NCBI GenBank assembly: GCA_958427355.1
Contig: CAUACA010000001.1
Span: 62,001 to 126,000 of the forward strand
Length of the DNA: 64,000 nucleotides
Direction: 5' to 3'
From: an uncultured Collinsella sp.
Lineage (GTDB): Bacteria > Actinomycetota > Coriobacteriia > Coriobacteriales > Coriobacteriaceae
This document shows, piece after piece, positions 1 through 9,372 of this stretch. The notes beneath the pieces are model-generated. The model did not search any database and was not told the DNA's origin. It saw nothing but the letters and a program-made list of their open reading frames with translations. Positions within the stretch are counted from its first letter, which is position 1, and each line of letters opens with the position of its first letter. Made by a program: the position numbers and the translations under genes.

Positions 1-726
1 GAGTTCGATGAGTACATCTACACGCCGGGTCGTCGCATCTGCAAGGTCGCTTTTGACGAGCCCGAGGGCGAGGATGCCGCCTTTGTGCGCGATTGCAAGA
101 TGATCGTGCGCCTGAAGGGCGTCGAGACCCCGCTCATCGCTACATCCGAGCTCAAGATCTCGGGCCATCACAATGTTATCAATGCCCTGTGCGCTGCCAC
201 GGCTGCCCTGGCAGTCGGTGCCGATGTCGATGGTGTCTGCCGCGGTCTGGCCTCGTTCCAGCCGCTCGAGCACCGCGTGGAGCCGTGTGGCGAGATTGAC
301 GGCGTGCGCTACGTCAACGATTCCAAGGCGACCAACACCGATGCGGTCGAGAAGGCACTGACGGCATTTCCCGATGATGACGTGATCTTGCTGCTCGGCG
401 GCCACGATAAGGGCACGCCGCTCACGGACTTCGCGCGCGTTGTTATGGATAACGTACGCTCGGTCGTCTGCTTTGGCGATGCGCGCGAGCGTTTCACCGC
501 CGCTATGGACGAGGCCGATGTCGACGGCGATGTGGATATCGCCCAGGCGGATGACCTGCGCGATGCCGTGGACGTCGCCCGTTCGCTGTCGAGCCGTGGC
601 GACGTGATCTTACTTTCTCCTGCCTGCTCTTCGTTCGATGAGTTCTCGGGCTATGAGGAGCGCGGCCGCGTGTTTAAGGACTATGTGGCCCAGCTTGCCG
701 CTGCGGCGAAATCGCAAATGGAATAG
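1..726 (+). CDS. murD: UDP-N-acetylmuramoylalanine--D-glutamate ligase, 3' part
   Basis: This is the C-terminal portion of MurD, the cytoplasmic ATP-dependent ligase that adds D-glutamate to UDP-MurNAc-L-Ala. The reading frame is open from base 1, so the N-terminal domain and the P-loop lie outside the window. Visible family features are the HHNVINALCAATAA stretch of the Mur ligase central domain, HRVE with YVNDSKATN at the start of the C-terminal domain, LLLGGHDKG, and the closing SPACSSFDEF and RGRVF motifs typical of MurD. It is followed 9 bases later by ftsW, in the usual division cluster order. Confidence 0.93.
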   Translation, partial: EFDEYIYTPGRRICKVAFDEPEGEDAAFVRDCKMIVRLKGVETPLIATSELKISGHHNVINALCAATAALAVGADVDGVCRGLASFQPLEHRVEPCGEIDGVRYVNDSKATNTDAVEKALTAFPDDDVILLLGGHDKGTPLTDFARVVMDNVRSVVCFGDARERFTAAMDEADVDGDVDIAQADDLRDAVDVARSLSSRGDVILLSPACSSFDEFSGYEERGRVFKDYVAQLAAAAKSQME

Positions 727-735
727 GGGTTGCCG

Positions 736-2256
736 GTGAGAGAGGAGAGCCCCCGACAAGGTATGAGGAGGCCCGACTCGGACCGTGCTTCCTCGCGGCG
801 CAGCACACCGCGTTCCGGTCGCGGCGGGCAGTCGTTTAGCGAACGCTATATTGCCGGCGTTCCCGCCCGTATCATGCGCCCCCGTTTGATATTCATGGCC
901 TGCTTGTTTACCTTGGTATGTTTTGGCCTGCTGATGGTGTACTCGGCGTCTTCGGTCGAGGCGCTGCACGAGAATGGCTCGGCGACGTTTTTTCTGGGTC
1001 GACAGGCCGCGTTTGCCGTGGTCGGTGTTCTGGCGCTGATTGCCATCGTGCGCGTTTTGCCGGACAGCTGGTTTGGGGAGGATGTGCTCAGGATCTTCCT
1101 CATAGGCATGATAGGGCTACTGTTTCTGGTGTTCTTGGTGGGCAGCGGCAGCCGTGGCGCCACGCGATGGCTTAACATCGCCGGTATTCAGTTCCAGCCT
1201 TCCGAGTTTTTAAAGCCATTTGCCATTGCGTATTCGGCCATCATGCTTGATCGCTTCTTTTCGCCCGGTGGCAACATCAACGAATTCCTTCGCAAGATGG
1301 GCATCTACCTGGGCATTTCGCTCTTTCTGATCTTTATCCAGCCCGATTTCGGTACTGTCCTGATCATCCTGTTGACCCTCATGTGCATGGCGTTGTTTGC
1401 GGGTCTCGACCCCAGATTTATCATCGGCGTGCTAATCTTCGGCATTCTCGTGATCGTGATTGCGCTTGTCGCAGAGCCGTACCGTATGGTGCGTATTCAG
1501 GTTGCCTTGAACCCTTGGGCCGACGAGTATGGTGACGGCTATCAGGCCACGCTCGCCATCATGGCCTTTGCCTCGGGCGGTCTGTTTGGCCGTGGCATCG
1601 GCAACTCAACCATGAAGTACTCGTATCTGCCCGAAGCGCACAACGACTACATCTTGGCCATCATTGGCGAGGAAGTCGGTTTTGTCGGAACCGTGCTGTT
1701 CTTCTTGGTGTTTGCGATGCTGATCTACTCGGCGTTTCGCATTGCCGAGCAGGCGACCGATCGTCGGGGCGCGCTCATGGCGTCTGGCTCCGCGGTCATT
1801 CTCGCGGTGCAGTTTTTGATTAACGCGCTGGGCATCCTCAACGTGTTTCCCATGACGGGCAAACCGTTGCCGTTTATTAGCTACGGCGGTTCGTCGATTA
1901 TTGTGTCGCTTATGCTTGCCGGGTTGATCCTGCGCGTTTCGTACGAGAGCGCCCGCCGCGATGAGTACGACCGTCGCCGCGAGAGCTTTGCCGTTATGGA
2001 TGAGAGTACCGCCGGCGTGCCCCACGTGCGCGGCGAGCGATCTTCGCGTAACGGTTTTACCGTCCTGGATGGCTCTGCGACCGAGCCGGCAGCCCGCCCG
2101 CGTCAGCGAACGGCGCCGCAAGGTCGTCCGCAGCGCCCCAGCCCTCGCAACGCGTGCGGCGGATATAATCGAATCGATTTGAACTCGGACCCGTCGGCGC
2201 GCCTGCGCACCGACGACCAGGGACCGCGTGTACGAAGGGACTACCATGACCGATAA
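736..2256 (+). CDS. ftsW: Peptidoglycan glycosyltransferase FtsW (SEDS family)
   Basis: This polytopic SEDS protein polymerises septal peptidoglycan together with a class B PBP. It has about ten hydrophobic segments between residues 40 and 405. The SEDS signatures are RGATRWLNIAGIQFQPSEF, the loop NPWADEYGDGYQ and the closing FISYGGSS. The basic, low-complexity C-terminal tail of about 100 residues is typical of actinobacterial FtsW. The GTG at 736 is preferred because TAGGGG lies 6 bases upstream. A TTG at 730 and an ATG at 763 are in frame but have poorly spaced ribosome sites. The gene overlaps the start of murG by 11 bases. Confidence 0.92.
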   Translation: MREESPRQGMRRPDSDRASSRRSTPRSGRGGQSFSERYIAGVPARIMRPRLIFMACLFTLVCFGLLMVYSASSVEALHENGSATFFLGRQAAFAVVGVLALIAIVRVLPDSWFGEDVLRIFLIGMIGLLFLVFLVGSGSRGATRWLNIAGIQFQPSEFLKPFAIAYSAIMLDRFFSPGGNINEFLRKMGIYLGISLFLIFIQPDFGTVLIILLTLMCMALFAGLDPRFIIGVLIFGILVIVIALVAEPYRMVRIQVALNPWADEYGDGYQATLAIMAFASGGLFGRGIGNSTMKYSYLPEAHNDYILAIIGEEVGFVGTVLFFLVFAMLIYSAFRIAEQATDRRGALMASGSAVILAVQFLINALGILNVFPMTGKPLPFISYGGSSIIVSLMLAGLILRVSYESARRDEYDRRRESFAVMDESTAGVPHVRGERSSRNGFTVLDGSATEPAARPRQRTAPQGRPQRPSPRNACGGYNRIDLNSDPSARLRTDDQGPRVRRDYHDR

Positions 2257-3361
2257 GATGACCGTTGCTATTGCAGCCGGCGGCACGGCAGGGCACATCA
2301 ACCCCGCGCTCGCCTTGGCCGAAGAGCTGCGTGACCGTGGCCACCACGTTGTGTTCGTGGGCCAGTCGCGCAAGCTCGAGGGTCGTCTGGTCCCCGAGGC
2401 TGGGTTTGATTTTGTGCCCATTACGGTCACGGGCTTCGACCGCTCCCGTCCTTGGACGGCGCTGACCTCGCTGTGGCGTGTCAACAAGGCCAAGCGTGCG
2501 CTCGCCAGTCATTTCTCAAAGGTCGGCAAGCCCGATGCCGCCATCGGTTTTGGTGCCTATGTCGAGGTTCCACTGCTGGGGTGGTGCAAGGGCGCAGGCG
2601 TCCCGTATCTGCTGCATGAGCAGAACTCTGTTCCGGGCCTGGCCAACAAGATGATGAACTCCCACGCCGCCCGCGTGTGCATCTCGGTGCCGGCAGCGCG
2701 GTCGGTCTTTGAGCGCGAAGGTGACCCTGGCCACGTGCTCATGACCGGCAACCCCGTACGTCGCTCGGTAATCGAGGGCGATCGCGCTCGCGGCCGCAAG
2801 GCACTTGGCGTTCCCGAGGACGCTACGCTGCTGCTCGTCTTTGGCGGTTCACTTGGCGCCCAGCACCTCAACGAGCGCGTGGCTTCGCTCAAAAACGAGC
2901 TGCTTTCGCGCAAGAACCTCTATGTGTTGCATTCGACGGGTGCCGACGGCTTTGAGGAGACCGAGCGCGCTTTGGCGCTGACGCCCGAGGAGGCGAAGCG
3001 TTACCGCGTCCAGCCTTACATCGACAACATGGGCGATATGCTGGCTGCTGCCGATTTGGTGCTCTCGCGTTCGGGCGCATCGAGCGTGGCCGAGATCGCT
3101 GCGCTCGCCGTGCCTTCGGTGCTCGTGCCGTACCCGCATGCGACAGCCGACCACCAAACCACCAATGCCCGTTATCTGGTCGACGCCGGTGCCGGCGTGC
3201 TCTGCGCTGATGCCGATATCGACGGTTCTGCCTTTGCCGATGAGCTGCTGCACCTGGTTGATGACGCGGCGGCACGCGACGCCATGCGTCAGGCGGCGCG
3301 TGGTCTGGCTCAGGATAGGGCCGCCGCTCTTCTGGCGGATGCGGTAGAGGGTTTGCGTTAG
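2246..3361 (+). CDS. murG: UDP-GlcNAc--undecaprenyl-MurNAc-pentapeptide GlcNAc transferase
   Basis: MurG is the membrane-associated GT28 enzyme that converts lipid I to lipid II. The N-terminal loop GGTAGHINPALALA, the HEQNSVPGLANK motif, GNPVR between the two Rossmann domains, and the donor-binding RSGASSVAEIAALAVPSVLVP followed by DHQTTNA are all present. The length of 371 residues is normal for the family. The ATG at 2246 is chosen because GAAGGGA sits 5 bases upstream; an in-frame GTG six codons earlier has no such site. It lies between ftsW and murC, as in most actinobacteria. Confidence 0.95.
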   Translation: MTDKMTVAIAAGGTAGHINPALALAEELRDRGHHVVFVGQSRKLEGRLVPEAGFDFVPITVTGFDRSRPWTALTSLWRVNKAKRALASHFSKVGKPDAAIGFGAYVEVPLLGWCKGAGVPYLLHEQNSVPGLANKMMNSHAARVCISVPAARSVFEREGDPGHVLMTGNPVRRSVIEGDRARGRKALGVPEDATLLLVFGGSLGAQHLNERVASLKNELLSRKNLYVLHSTGADGFEETERALALTPEEAKRYRVQPYIDNMGDMLAAADLVLSRSGASSVAEIAALAVPSVLVPYPHATADHQTTNARYLVDAGAGVLCADADIDGSAFADELLHLVDDAAARDAMRQAARGLAQDRAAALLADAVEGLR

Positions 3362-3458
3362 TTAGACGGGATATCGTCGGTCGCCCTCGCGCTGATGCGG
3401 TAGGTGCGGTACAGTTAACGGGTTACAGGCAGTGTTTACGCAAGGAGTACACGAGCAC

Positions 3459-4877
3459 ATGGCTGATTCCCAGACTGCAACCTCCGCGCCCGAGTTTAAG
3501 AGCGCCCACTTTATCGGTATCGGCGGCGCCGGCATGAGCGGCATCGCCCTCGTTCTTCACGAGCGCGGTTATGCCGTTACCGGCTCCGACCTTAAGACGT
3601 CACGTTATATCCGCCAGCTTACCCGCGCTGGTGTGAAGGTGCATGTGGGCCATGAGGCCGCCACGATCGACGAGGTCAAGCCCGACGTGGTTGTTGTCTC
3701 CACCGCTATTCCGGAGTCCAACCCTGAACTCGTGCGCGCTCGCGAGCTTGGTATTCCCGTGTGGCCCCGTGCCAAGATGCTCTCTGCTTTGGGCCACGGC
3801 TACACCACCGTCGCCGTTGCCGGCACGCATGGCAAGACCACCACGTCTTCGATGTGCGCCACCATGCTCGACCGCATGGGTCTGGATCCGAGCTTCTTGA
3901 TCGGTGGCATCGTCGAGGGCTATGACACGAACGGCAAGAACGGCTCGGGCGACTACTTTGTCGCCGAGGCCGACGAGTCCGACAGCTCCTTCCTGTTCCT
4001 GAACCCCAACGTGGTCATCGTGACCAACGTCGAGGCCGACCACCTTGATCACTACTCGGGTATCGAGGAGATCGAGGCGACTTTCGCCAAATTCATGAGC
4101 CTGGTGGGCGAGGACGGCACCGTCATCGTCTGCGGTGAGGACCCGCATCTGGTCGAGCTCGCCAAGTCGACGGGCCGTCACGTGCTTTCCTACGGCTTTG
4201 CCGAGAGCAACGACATCGTCTGCATGCACCCGGATGTCAAGGGCATCCAGAGCGACTTTATCGTTCGCTTTGAGGACGGCACTGAGCACGCTGTGGAGAT
4301 CAAGAGCAATCCCGGTCGCCACAACATGCTCAACGCCACGGCGGTGCTCACCGTCGCCCATGTCCTGGGCCTTGACATCGACGCCGCCGCCAAGGCGCTC
4401 TCGAGCTTTGAGGGCGTCCGCCGTCGCTTTACCCACGTGGGCGATATCGATGGCATCACCGTGGTCGATGATTACGGCCATCACCCCACCGAGATCAAGG
4501 CGACGCTTGCTGCCGCCTCGTCGCTGGGCTACAAGCACGTCGACGTCGTGTTCCAGCCGCATCGCTATTCGCGCCTGCAGGCCCTGTGCGACGACTTTGC
4601 CGATGCATTTGCCAATGCCGATAAACTGCTGCTGATTGATGTGTTCTCGGCTGGCGAGATGCCCATTCCGGGTGTCACCTCTAAGATGCTCGCCGATACC
4701 GTGCGCGCCAAGCATCCTGGCAAGGAGGTCGTGTACTGCTCCAGCCGTCTTGAGCTCAATCAGGAGCTCGAGCAGATGGTGGGCGAGGGCGACTTGCTGC
4801 TCACAATGGGTGCCGGTGACGTTACGACCGTCGGCCCCGAGTTTATCGAGTATTTGACTGCCAAGAAAGACGCTTAA
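3459..4877 (+). CDS. murC: UDP-N-acetylmuramate--L-alanine ligase
   Basis: MurC adds the first L-Ala to UDP-MurNAc in the cytoplasm. It shows the N-terminal Rossmann glycine loop FIGIGGAGMSGIA, the ATP P-loop AGTHGKTTT, the Mur ligase EADESDSSF and VTNVEADHLDHY motifs, the C-terminal HPTEIKATL with FQPHRYSR, and the terminal TMGAGDVTTVGPEF. The ATG at 3459 follows an AAGGAG about 11 bases upstream. The 97-base gap after murG holds no clear promoter, so the gene is probably cotranscribed. murB begins 5 bases after its stop. Confidence 0.95.
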   Translation: MADSQTATSAPEFKSAHFIGIGGAGMSGIALVLHERGYAVTGSDLKTSRYIRQLTRAGVKVHVGHEAATIDEVKPDVVVVSTAIPESNPELVRARELGIPVWPRAKMLSALGHGYTTVAVAGTHGKTTTSSMCATMLDRMGLDPSFLIGGIVEGYDTNGKNGSGDYFVAEADESDSSFLFLNPNVVIVTNVEADHLDHYSGIEEIEATFAKFMSLVGEDGTVIVCGEDPHLVELAKSTGRHVLSYGFAESNDIVCMHPDVKGIQSDFIVRFEDGTEHAVEIKSNPGRHNMLNATAVLTVAHVLGLDIDAAAKALSSFEGVRRRFTHVGDIDGITVVDDYGHHPTEIKATLAAASSLGYKHVDVVFQPHRYSRLQALCDDFADAFANADKLLLIDVFSAGEMPIPGVTSKMLADTVRAKHPGKEVVYCSSRLELNQELEQMVGEGDLLLTMGAGDVTTVGPEFIEYLTAKKDA

Positions 4878-4882
4878 GTCTA

Positions 4883-5794
4883 ATGGGTCTGTTTAACGCC
4901 GTCATGGCGCTCTCGGGCATGATTGACACGGATGTGATCGAGGACGAGCGCCTTGCGCGTCATACGAGCTATCGTATCGGCGGCAAGGCCGACCTCTTTG
5001 TGACGTGCCATAGCTATCATGCCCTCCGCCGCGCCGTGGCGGTGCTCGATCGCGAGCAGGTGCCGTGGGTCATCATCGGCAAGGGCTCCAATCTGCTGGT
5101 TGCCGATGGCGGTTATCGCGGCGCCGTCATTTCGCTCGGACGTGAGTTTCAGCGCACGGTTGTTGCCGATGACGGTTGTACGCTGACGGTCGGTGCGGGC
5201 GTGATGTTTGCGCGCCTGGTCAACGATGCCCTGTCGCGTAGCCTCTCGGGCCTTGAGTTTGCCGTTGGCATCCCTGGCTCGGTTGGCGGTGCGATATCTA
5301 TGAATGCCGGCACACGGACCGAGTGGATTGGCTCGCTGGTTGAGGATGTCGTAACGTTTGACCCGGCATCCGGTATCAAGCATTATGCGGGGTCCGAGAT
5401 CACTTGGGGCTACCGCGAATGTAGCCTTCCCCGCAATGAGATTATCCTCGAGTGCGTGCTCAAGCTTAAACCGGCGCCCAAGGCCGACATTCGCGAGCGC
5501 ATGGAGCGGTACCTGACGAGGCGCAAGCGTACGCAGCCCATGGGTCGCGCATCCTGCGGGTCGGTCTTTCGCAACCCGCCCGATGCGAGTGTGGGCAAGC
5601 TTATCGAGGATTGTGGATTAAAGGGTTTTTCGATTGGCGGCGCGGAAGTTTCGCCCGTTCACGCTAATTTTATCGTTAATAACGGAACTGCCTCGGCCGA
5701 TGACGTTGCCGCGGTTATCAGACATGTGCACGGAAAGGTGAGGGAGGCGTATGGCATCGAGCTCAGACCGGAAGTTAAATTCCTCGGCTTCTAG
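4883..5794 (+). CDS. murB: UDP-N-acetylenolpyruvoylglucosamine reductase
   Basis: MurB is the FAD-dependent enzyme that reduces UDP-GlcNAc-enolpyruvate to UDP-MurNAc. Visible motifs are HTSYRIGGKADLFV and GKGSNLLVADGGYRG in the FAD domain, the GIPGSVGGAISMNAGT loop, RASCGSVFRNP carrying the catalytic serine region, and a final VSPVHANFIVN. At 303 residues it matches the shorter type II enzymes. Its last 44 bases are overlapped by the ATG of ftsQ in another frame, which implies translational coupling. Confidence 0.94.
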   Translation: MGLFNAVMALSGMIDTDVIEDERLARHTSYRIGGKADLFVTCHSYHALRRAVAVLDREQVPWVIIGKGSNLLVADGGYRGAVISLGREFQRTVVADDGCTLTVGAGVMFARLVNDALSRSLSGLEFAVGIPGSVGGAISMNAGTRTEWIGSLVEDVVTFDPASGIKHYAGSEITWGYRECSLPRNEIILECVLKLKPAPKADIRERMERYLTRRKRTQPMGRASCGSVFRNPPDASVGKLIEDCGLKGFSIGGAEVSPVHANFIVNNGTASADDVAAVIRHVHGKVREAYGIELRPEVKFLGF

Positions 5795-7007
5795 AGCATC
5801 GAAACCCACCTTCCGCCGCGCCGGAGGGCGTTCCGGCGCGCCTGCCAAACCTCAACGCAATACCGTCGCGCACTCTAAGTCTGTCGGGCATGCTCGACAG
5901 ACCAGTCGTCCGGTTGTCGGCTCGCAGCTCGGTAATCGTCCGGCCGCAAAAAAGTCCTCGCGTCCCTCGGTGACGTCAAAGCCTGCTATGGGCGCCAAAC
6001 CCGCCCGTCCCATGGCAACTCCTAAGCCCTCGACGGGAACTAAAGCGCCGCGTCCAGGTCGCACGCTGGGCGCATCGAAACCGCGCTCGCTGACATCGGT
6101 GCCGGCTACCGCCAAGAAGCCTTCGGGTAAAAAAAGCGTCAACCCGTTGTCTTCACTTGGGGCGATGGCAAATAAAACATCAGACGCCGCTTCTGTCGTT
6201 GCAGGCAAAGGCAAAATCGTGGGCGGAGTTCTGGCCGCCTTGGCCGTGCTCGTCGTCGTTGCCATCGTGGTGATTAACTCTGGATTGTTTACTGCCACTG
6301 ATATTCAGATTCAAGGCAGCGAGCATGTGACGAAGCACGATGCTATCCAGCTGATCGATTTGCCCGAGGGAACGTCGCTTTTTAACGTCGATCCCGACCA
6401 GATTACCGAGGATCTCAAGCAGAACCCGTGGGTCTCGGGCGTGGATGTCCAGCGTCAGTTCCCGCATACGCTCATCATTACGCCGATGGAGCGCAAGGTC
6501 ATTGCAATTGCCTATATCAGCTCCGATGACCTTGCCTGGGCCATCGGGGATGATGACACCTGGATCGCCCCGCTGTCGACGTCGGTCGAAGTGGACGATC
6601 AGGGCAACGTCATCACGACAGGGCAGGGCTCAAATACCTTGACCGGAATCGATGCCGCGCTGGCGCTCGCTAAGCACTATGGCGCGGTGTTGTTGACTGA
6701 TGTCTCGGCGGATGTCGCTCCGGTTTCCGGCCAGGCAGTGAGCTCCAAGGCCGTTAAGGCTGGGTTGGATTATGTGCGTGGTTTTTCGAGCGAGTTCTTG
6801 GGACAAGTCAAGGATATTTCCACGCCTTCGGTCGAAGCCATCTCGGCAAACCTCAATAACGGCATTGAGGTGTCGCTGGGCGATTCGGACGATATCGTCA
6901 AGAAGGAACGCGTAGTTACCAAGTTGCTTTCGCAGGTAGAGGGCGTAACGTATATCAATGTGCGCTCTCCGGGTAACTACACATTTAGGAATGCTCCGAC
7001 CTCGTAG
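5751..7007 (+). CDS. ftsQ: Cell division protein FtsQ/DivIB
   Basis: This bitopic divisome protein has a long basic Ser/Pro/Lys-rich cytoplasmic tail (residues 1-150), one transmembrane helix (about 160-180), and a periplasm-facing POTRA domain starting at IQIQGSEHVTKHDAIQLIDL. The FtsQ beta domain follows, including the RQFPHTLIITPMERKVIA stretch. The extended N-terminal tail is much longer than in Proteobacteria but usual for actinobacteria. It overlaps murB and precedes ftsZ, and no ftsA gene is present between them. Confidence 0.9.
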   Translation: MASSSDRKLNSSASRASKPTFRRAGGRSGAPAKPQRNTVAHSKSVGHARQTSRPVVGSQLGNRPAAKKSSRPSVTSKPAMGAKPARPMATPKPSTGTKAPRPGRTLGASKPRSLTSVPATAKKPSGKKSVNPLSSLGAMANKTSDAASVVAGKGKIVGGVLAALAVLVVVAIVVINSGLFTATDIQIQGSEHVTKHDAIQLIDLPEGTSLFNVDPDQITEDLKQNPWVSGVDVQRQFPHTLIITPMERKVIAIAYISSDDLAWAIGDDDTWIAPLSTSVEVDDQGNVITTGQGSNTLTGIDAALALAKHYGAVLLTDVSADVAPVSGQAVSSKAVKAGLDYVRGFSSEFLGQVKDISTPSVEAISANLNNGIEVSLGDSDDIVKKERVVTKLLSQVEGVTYINVRSPGNYTFRNAPTS

Positions 7008-7206
7008 CGCTGGTTGATGCTTTGTTGAGGGGCCATACCACGCCGTTTATCTGGTTTGTTTGGTTTTCACGGTCAATTATTTGACTGATACGTTCATAAT
7101 GTGCAAACATAATACGGTTTACCTTTGCATTTACTTTCAACCTGAAGGTTAATGTGCGCAGGGGTCGACCCATGCTATGGCTATAACCTTTGTTCGGAGG
7201 ACCGAC
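7008..7206 (+). promoter_or_regulatory. ftsQ-ftsZ intergenic region, probable ftsZ leader
   Basis: This 199-base gap is AT-richer than the genes on either side. A TTGACT at 7081-7086 and a TAATAC at 7110-7115 are present, but their 23-base spacing is too wide for a good sigma-70 promoter, so no start site can be assigned. The ftsZ ribosome site CGGAGG is at 7195-7200. Separate transcription of ftsZ from this region is an inference from gap size and composition. Confidence 0.35.
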
Positions 7207-8361
7207 ATGCACGAGACAGAGATCAACAACTACCTTGCCGTCATTAAGGTGGTCGGCGTCGGCGGCGGCGGTACCAACGCGGTCAATCGAATGATCGAAG
7301 AGGGCATCCGCGGCGTCGAGTTTGTTGCCATCAACACCGATGCTCAGGCACTCGCGATCTCTGATGCCGATATCAAGGTGCACATCGGCACCGACCTTAC
7401 CCGCGGCCTGGGCGCCGGCGCCAACCCCGAGGTTGGCCGCAAGGCTGCCGATGAGTCCCGCGACGACATTGCCGAGGCGCTCGCTGGTGCCGACATGGTG
7501 TTCATCACCTGCGGCGAGGGCGGTGGCACCGGTACCGGCGCTGCTCCCATCGTTGCCGATATCGCGATGAACGAGGTCGGTGCGCTGACCGTCGCCGTCG
7601 TGACCAAGCCCTTCACCTTCGAGGGCCGCAAGCGCAAGAAGAGTGCCGAGGAGGGCATTAAGACCCTCTCCGATTGCGTCGACACCATGATCGTCATCCC
7701 TAACGATAAGCTGCTCGACATCGCCGAGAAGAAGACCACCATGCTCGAGGCCTTCGCGATTGCCGATGGCGTCCTTTCCCAGGGCACCCAGGGCATCACC
7801 GACCTCATCACCGTCCCCGGTATCATCAACCTGGACTTCGCCGATGTTAAGACCATCATGAAGCAGGCCGGTACCGCCATGATGGGTATCGGTACCTCTT
7901 CTGGGGACACCCGTGCCGTCGACGCTGCCCAGCAGGCCATCTCCAGCCCGCTGCTCGAGAGCTCCATCGATGGTGCCACGCGCGTGCTGCTCTCCATCGC
8001 CGGTTCCAAGGACCTGGGCATCCAGGAGATCAGCGACGCCGCCGACGTTGTCGCCAACGCCGTCGACCCCGAGGCCAACATCATCTTCGGTACCGTTGTC
8101 GACGAGTCCCTGGGCGATCAGGTGCGTATCACCGTCATCGCTACGGGCTTCTCCGACTCCAACGTCAACCGTCAGGACGAGCTCTTTGCTGCTCAGCAGT
8201 CTCAGAGCAAGGCCGCTGCCTCCGCTGAGCCGCAGCGCACCGCTCCTGCCACGAGCCCGGCTCAGGCCGCTCCGACCCGCAACGTCGGTGGCACCGAGCT
8301 TCCTAACTTCGGCAACGATCAGTTCGAGCTTCCCGACTTCCTGAAGCGCGGTAGCTTCTAA
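7207..8361 (+). CDS. ftsZ: Cell division GTPase FtsZ
   Basis: FtsZ is the tubulin homologue that builds the division ring. The nucleotide-binding VGVGGGGTNAVNRM, the tubulin signature GEGGGTGTGAAP, the T7-loop region NLDFADVKTIM with its catalytic aspartates, and a C-terminal peptide ELPDFLKRGSF are all present. The ATG at 7207 has CGGAGG 6 bases upstream, so a longer start at 7177 is rejected. The C-terminal peptide is where SepF and other membrane tethers bind; sepF is encoded about 7.5 kb downstream and there is no ftsA here. Confidence 0.97.
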   Translation: MHETEINNYLAVIKVVGVGGGGTNAVNRMIEEGIRGVEFVAINTDAQALAISDADIKVHIGTDLTRGLGAGANPEVGRKAADESRDDIAEALAGADMVFITCGEGGGTGTGAAPIVADIAMNEVGALTVAVVTKPFTFEGRKRKKSAEEGIKTLSDCVDTMIVIPNDKLLDIAEKKTTMLEAFAIADGVLSQGTQGITDLITVPGIINLDFADVKTIMKQAGTAMMGIGTSSGDTRAVDAAQQAISSPLLESSIDGATRVLLSIAGSKDLGIQEISDAADVVANAVDPEANIIFGTVVDESLGDQVRITVIATGFSDSNVNRQDELFAAQQSQSKAAASAEPQRTAPATSPAQAAPTRNVGGTELPNFGNDQFELPDFLKRGSF

Positions 8362-8387
8362 GTCGTTCTTTGCATTGTTGTGCGCTG

Positions 8388-8418
8388 GGGCGTGTCCGTA
8401 TGGACGCGCCCTTTTTAT
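8388..8418 (+). terminator. Rho-independent terminator after ftsZ
   Basis: A 10-bp stem (GGGCGTGTCC with GGACGCGCCC, one G-T pair) with a 4-base loop is followed by TTTTTATTT. It ends the division cluster transcript before the pgeF-pst promoter region. Confidence 0.9.
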
Positions 8419-8448
8419 TTCGACTTTGTAAACTAGAACCTCCAATCT

Positions 8449-8492
8449 CTTTACGTTCCCTTTACGATTGCCTCCAGCGCAGCAGGTATCCT
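8449..8492 (+). promoter_or_regulatory. Candidate PHO box and promoter for pgeF-pst
   Basis: Two direct copies of CTTTACG start at 8449 and 8460, an 11-base period. Their repeat length and arrangement match the direct-repeat PHO boxes bound by PhoB/PhoP response regulators. A TATCCT at 8487-8492 could be the -10 element, with the second repeat unit lying about 20 bases upstream and overlapping the -35 position. The binding protein is not encoded in the window. The assignment rests on repeat geometry and on the downstream pst genes. Confidence 0.5.
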
Positions 8493-8571
8493 TTTAGAGA
8501 AGTATGACAGCCGTATAAACGCGGGCTGTAGCGGCGATGCCGCGGTACTTGTGTTATTAGGAGGCTTTAGT

Positions 8572-9372
8572 ATGGCAGCACGTACGGACAAAGTTTCGCG
8601 TGTCGACCATGATGGAGTTACGTTGGTGGAGGGCGCGACATCCGATGTTCGCTTTGCCTTCACCGAGCGCGCCGGTGGCGTTTCCGAAGATGCGTACTCC
8701 TCACTCAACTTGGGCTCGCATGTTGGCGATGACCCCTTTGCTGTTCAAGAAAATCGTCGTCGTGCGCTCGAGGCTATGGGTGCCGCCGAGTGCGAGCACA
8801 ACCTGCTCGTTCCCAATCAGGTCCATGGTGATCATATCGTTGCGGTGACCTCGAACGGCGCCGATGACCTTGAGGACGTTCGCGAGCAGATTGCCGAGGG
8901 CTGTGATGCCATCGTCTGCACGGCGCATAACGTGCCCGTGCTGCTCTGCTTTGCCGACTGCGTTCCCGTGGTGCTGGTGGCCCCCGGCGGATTTGCCGTG
9001 GTGCACTCCGGTTGGAAGGGCACGATTGCACGTATTTCCGCCAAGGCGTGCCAGGCGCTTTGCGATGCTGCCGGTTGCGATGCGAGCGACGTTTCCGCCT
9101 ATATCGGCCCCCATATCTTGGGTGACGAATATGAGGTATCCCAGGAACTCATGGATCGCTTTGCCGCCGAGTTCTCTTGCATCGATGCGAATACCTCTCG
9201 CATGCTTGATCTTTCCGCTGCCATTCGCGAGGCGCTGGTAGATGTCGGTGTCGACGCGGATAATATCGTGGATACCCAGCTTTCGACCGTGCGTCAGAAC
9301 GACCGCTTTTATTCCTACCGTAACGAGGACGGCACCTGTGGGCGCCATGCTGCGATCGGCGTGATGCTATGA
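8572..9372 (+). CDS. pgeF: Purine nucleoside phosphorylase / multicopper-oxidase-like PgeF (YfiH)
   Basis: This is a member of the YfiH/LACC1 family, whose members act as purine nucleoside phosphorylases and adenosine deaminases and may edit cell wall precursors. The family zinc ligands are visible in NQVHGDHI, the cysteine of CFADCVPVVL, and the histidine of VVHSGWKGT; YIGPHI and FYSYRNEDGTCGRHA follow. The ATG at 8572 has AGGAGG 7 bases upstream. Its stop overlaps the ATG of pstS (ATGA), so it is probably the first gene of the phosphate operon, although it normally sits between ftsZ and yggS. Confidence 0.88.
   Translation: MAARTDKVSRVDHDGVTLVEGATSDVRFAFTERAGGVSEDAYSSLNLGSHVGDDPFAVQENRRRALEAMGAAECEHNLLVPNQVHGDHIVAVTSNGADDLEDVREQIAEGCDAIVCTAHNVPVLLCFADCVPVVLVAPGGFAVVHSGWKGTIARISAKACQALCDAAGCDASDVSAYIGPHILGDEYEVSQELMDRFAAEFSCIDANTSRMLDLSAAIREALVDVGVDADNIVDTQLSTVRQNDRFYSYRNEDGTCGRHAAIGVML

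Noticed and set aside
3600..4715. 371-codon open frame on the minus strand
   Set aside because: It is antisense to murC, His/Asp-rich and without any family motif.
7081..7115. Sigma-70 promoter for ftsZ (TTGACT ... TAATAC)
   Set aside because: The spacing of 23 bases is too long for a confident call, so it is kept only as a possible leader region.
6985..8445. 486-codon open frame on the minus strand
   Set aside because: It is a mirror of the strongly biased ftsZ gene.
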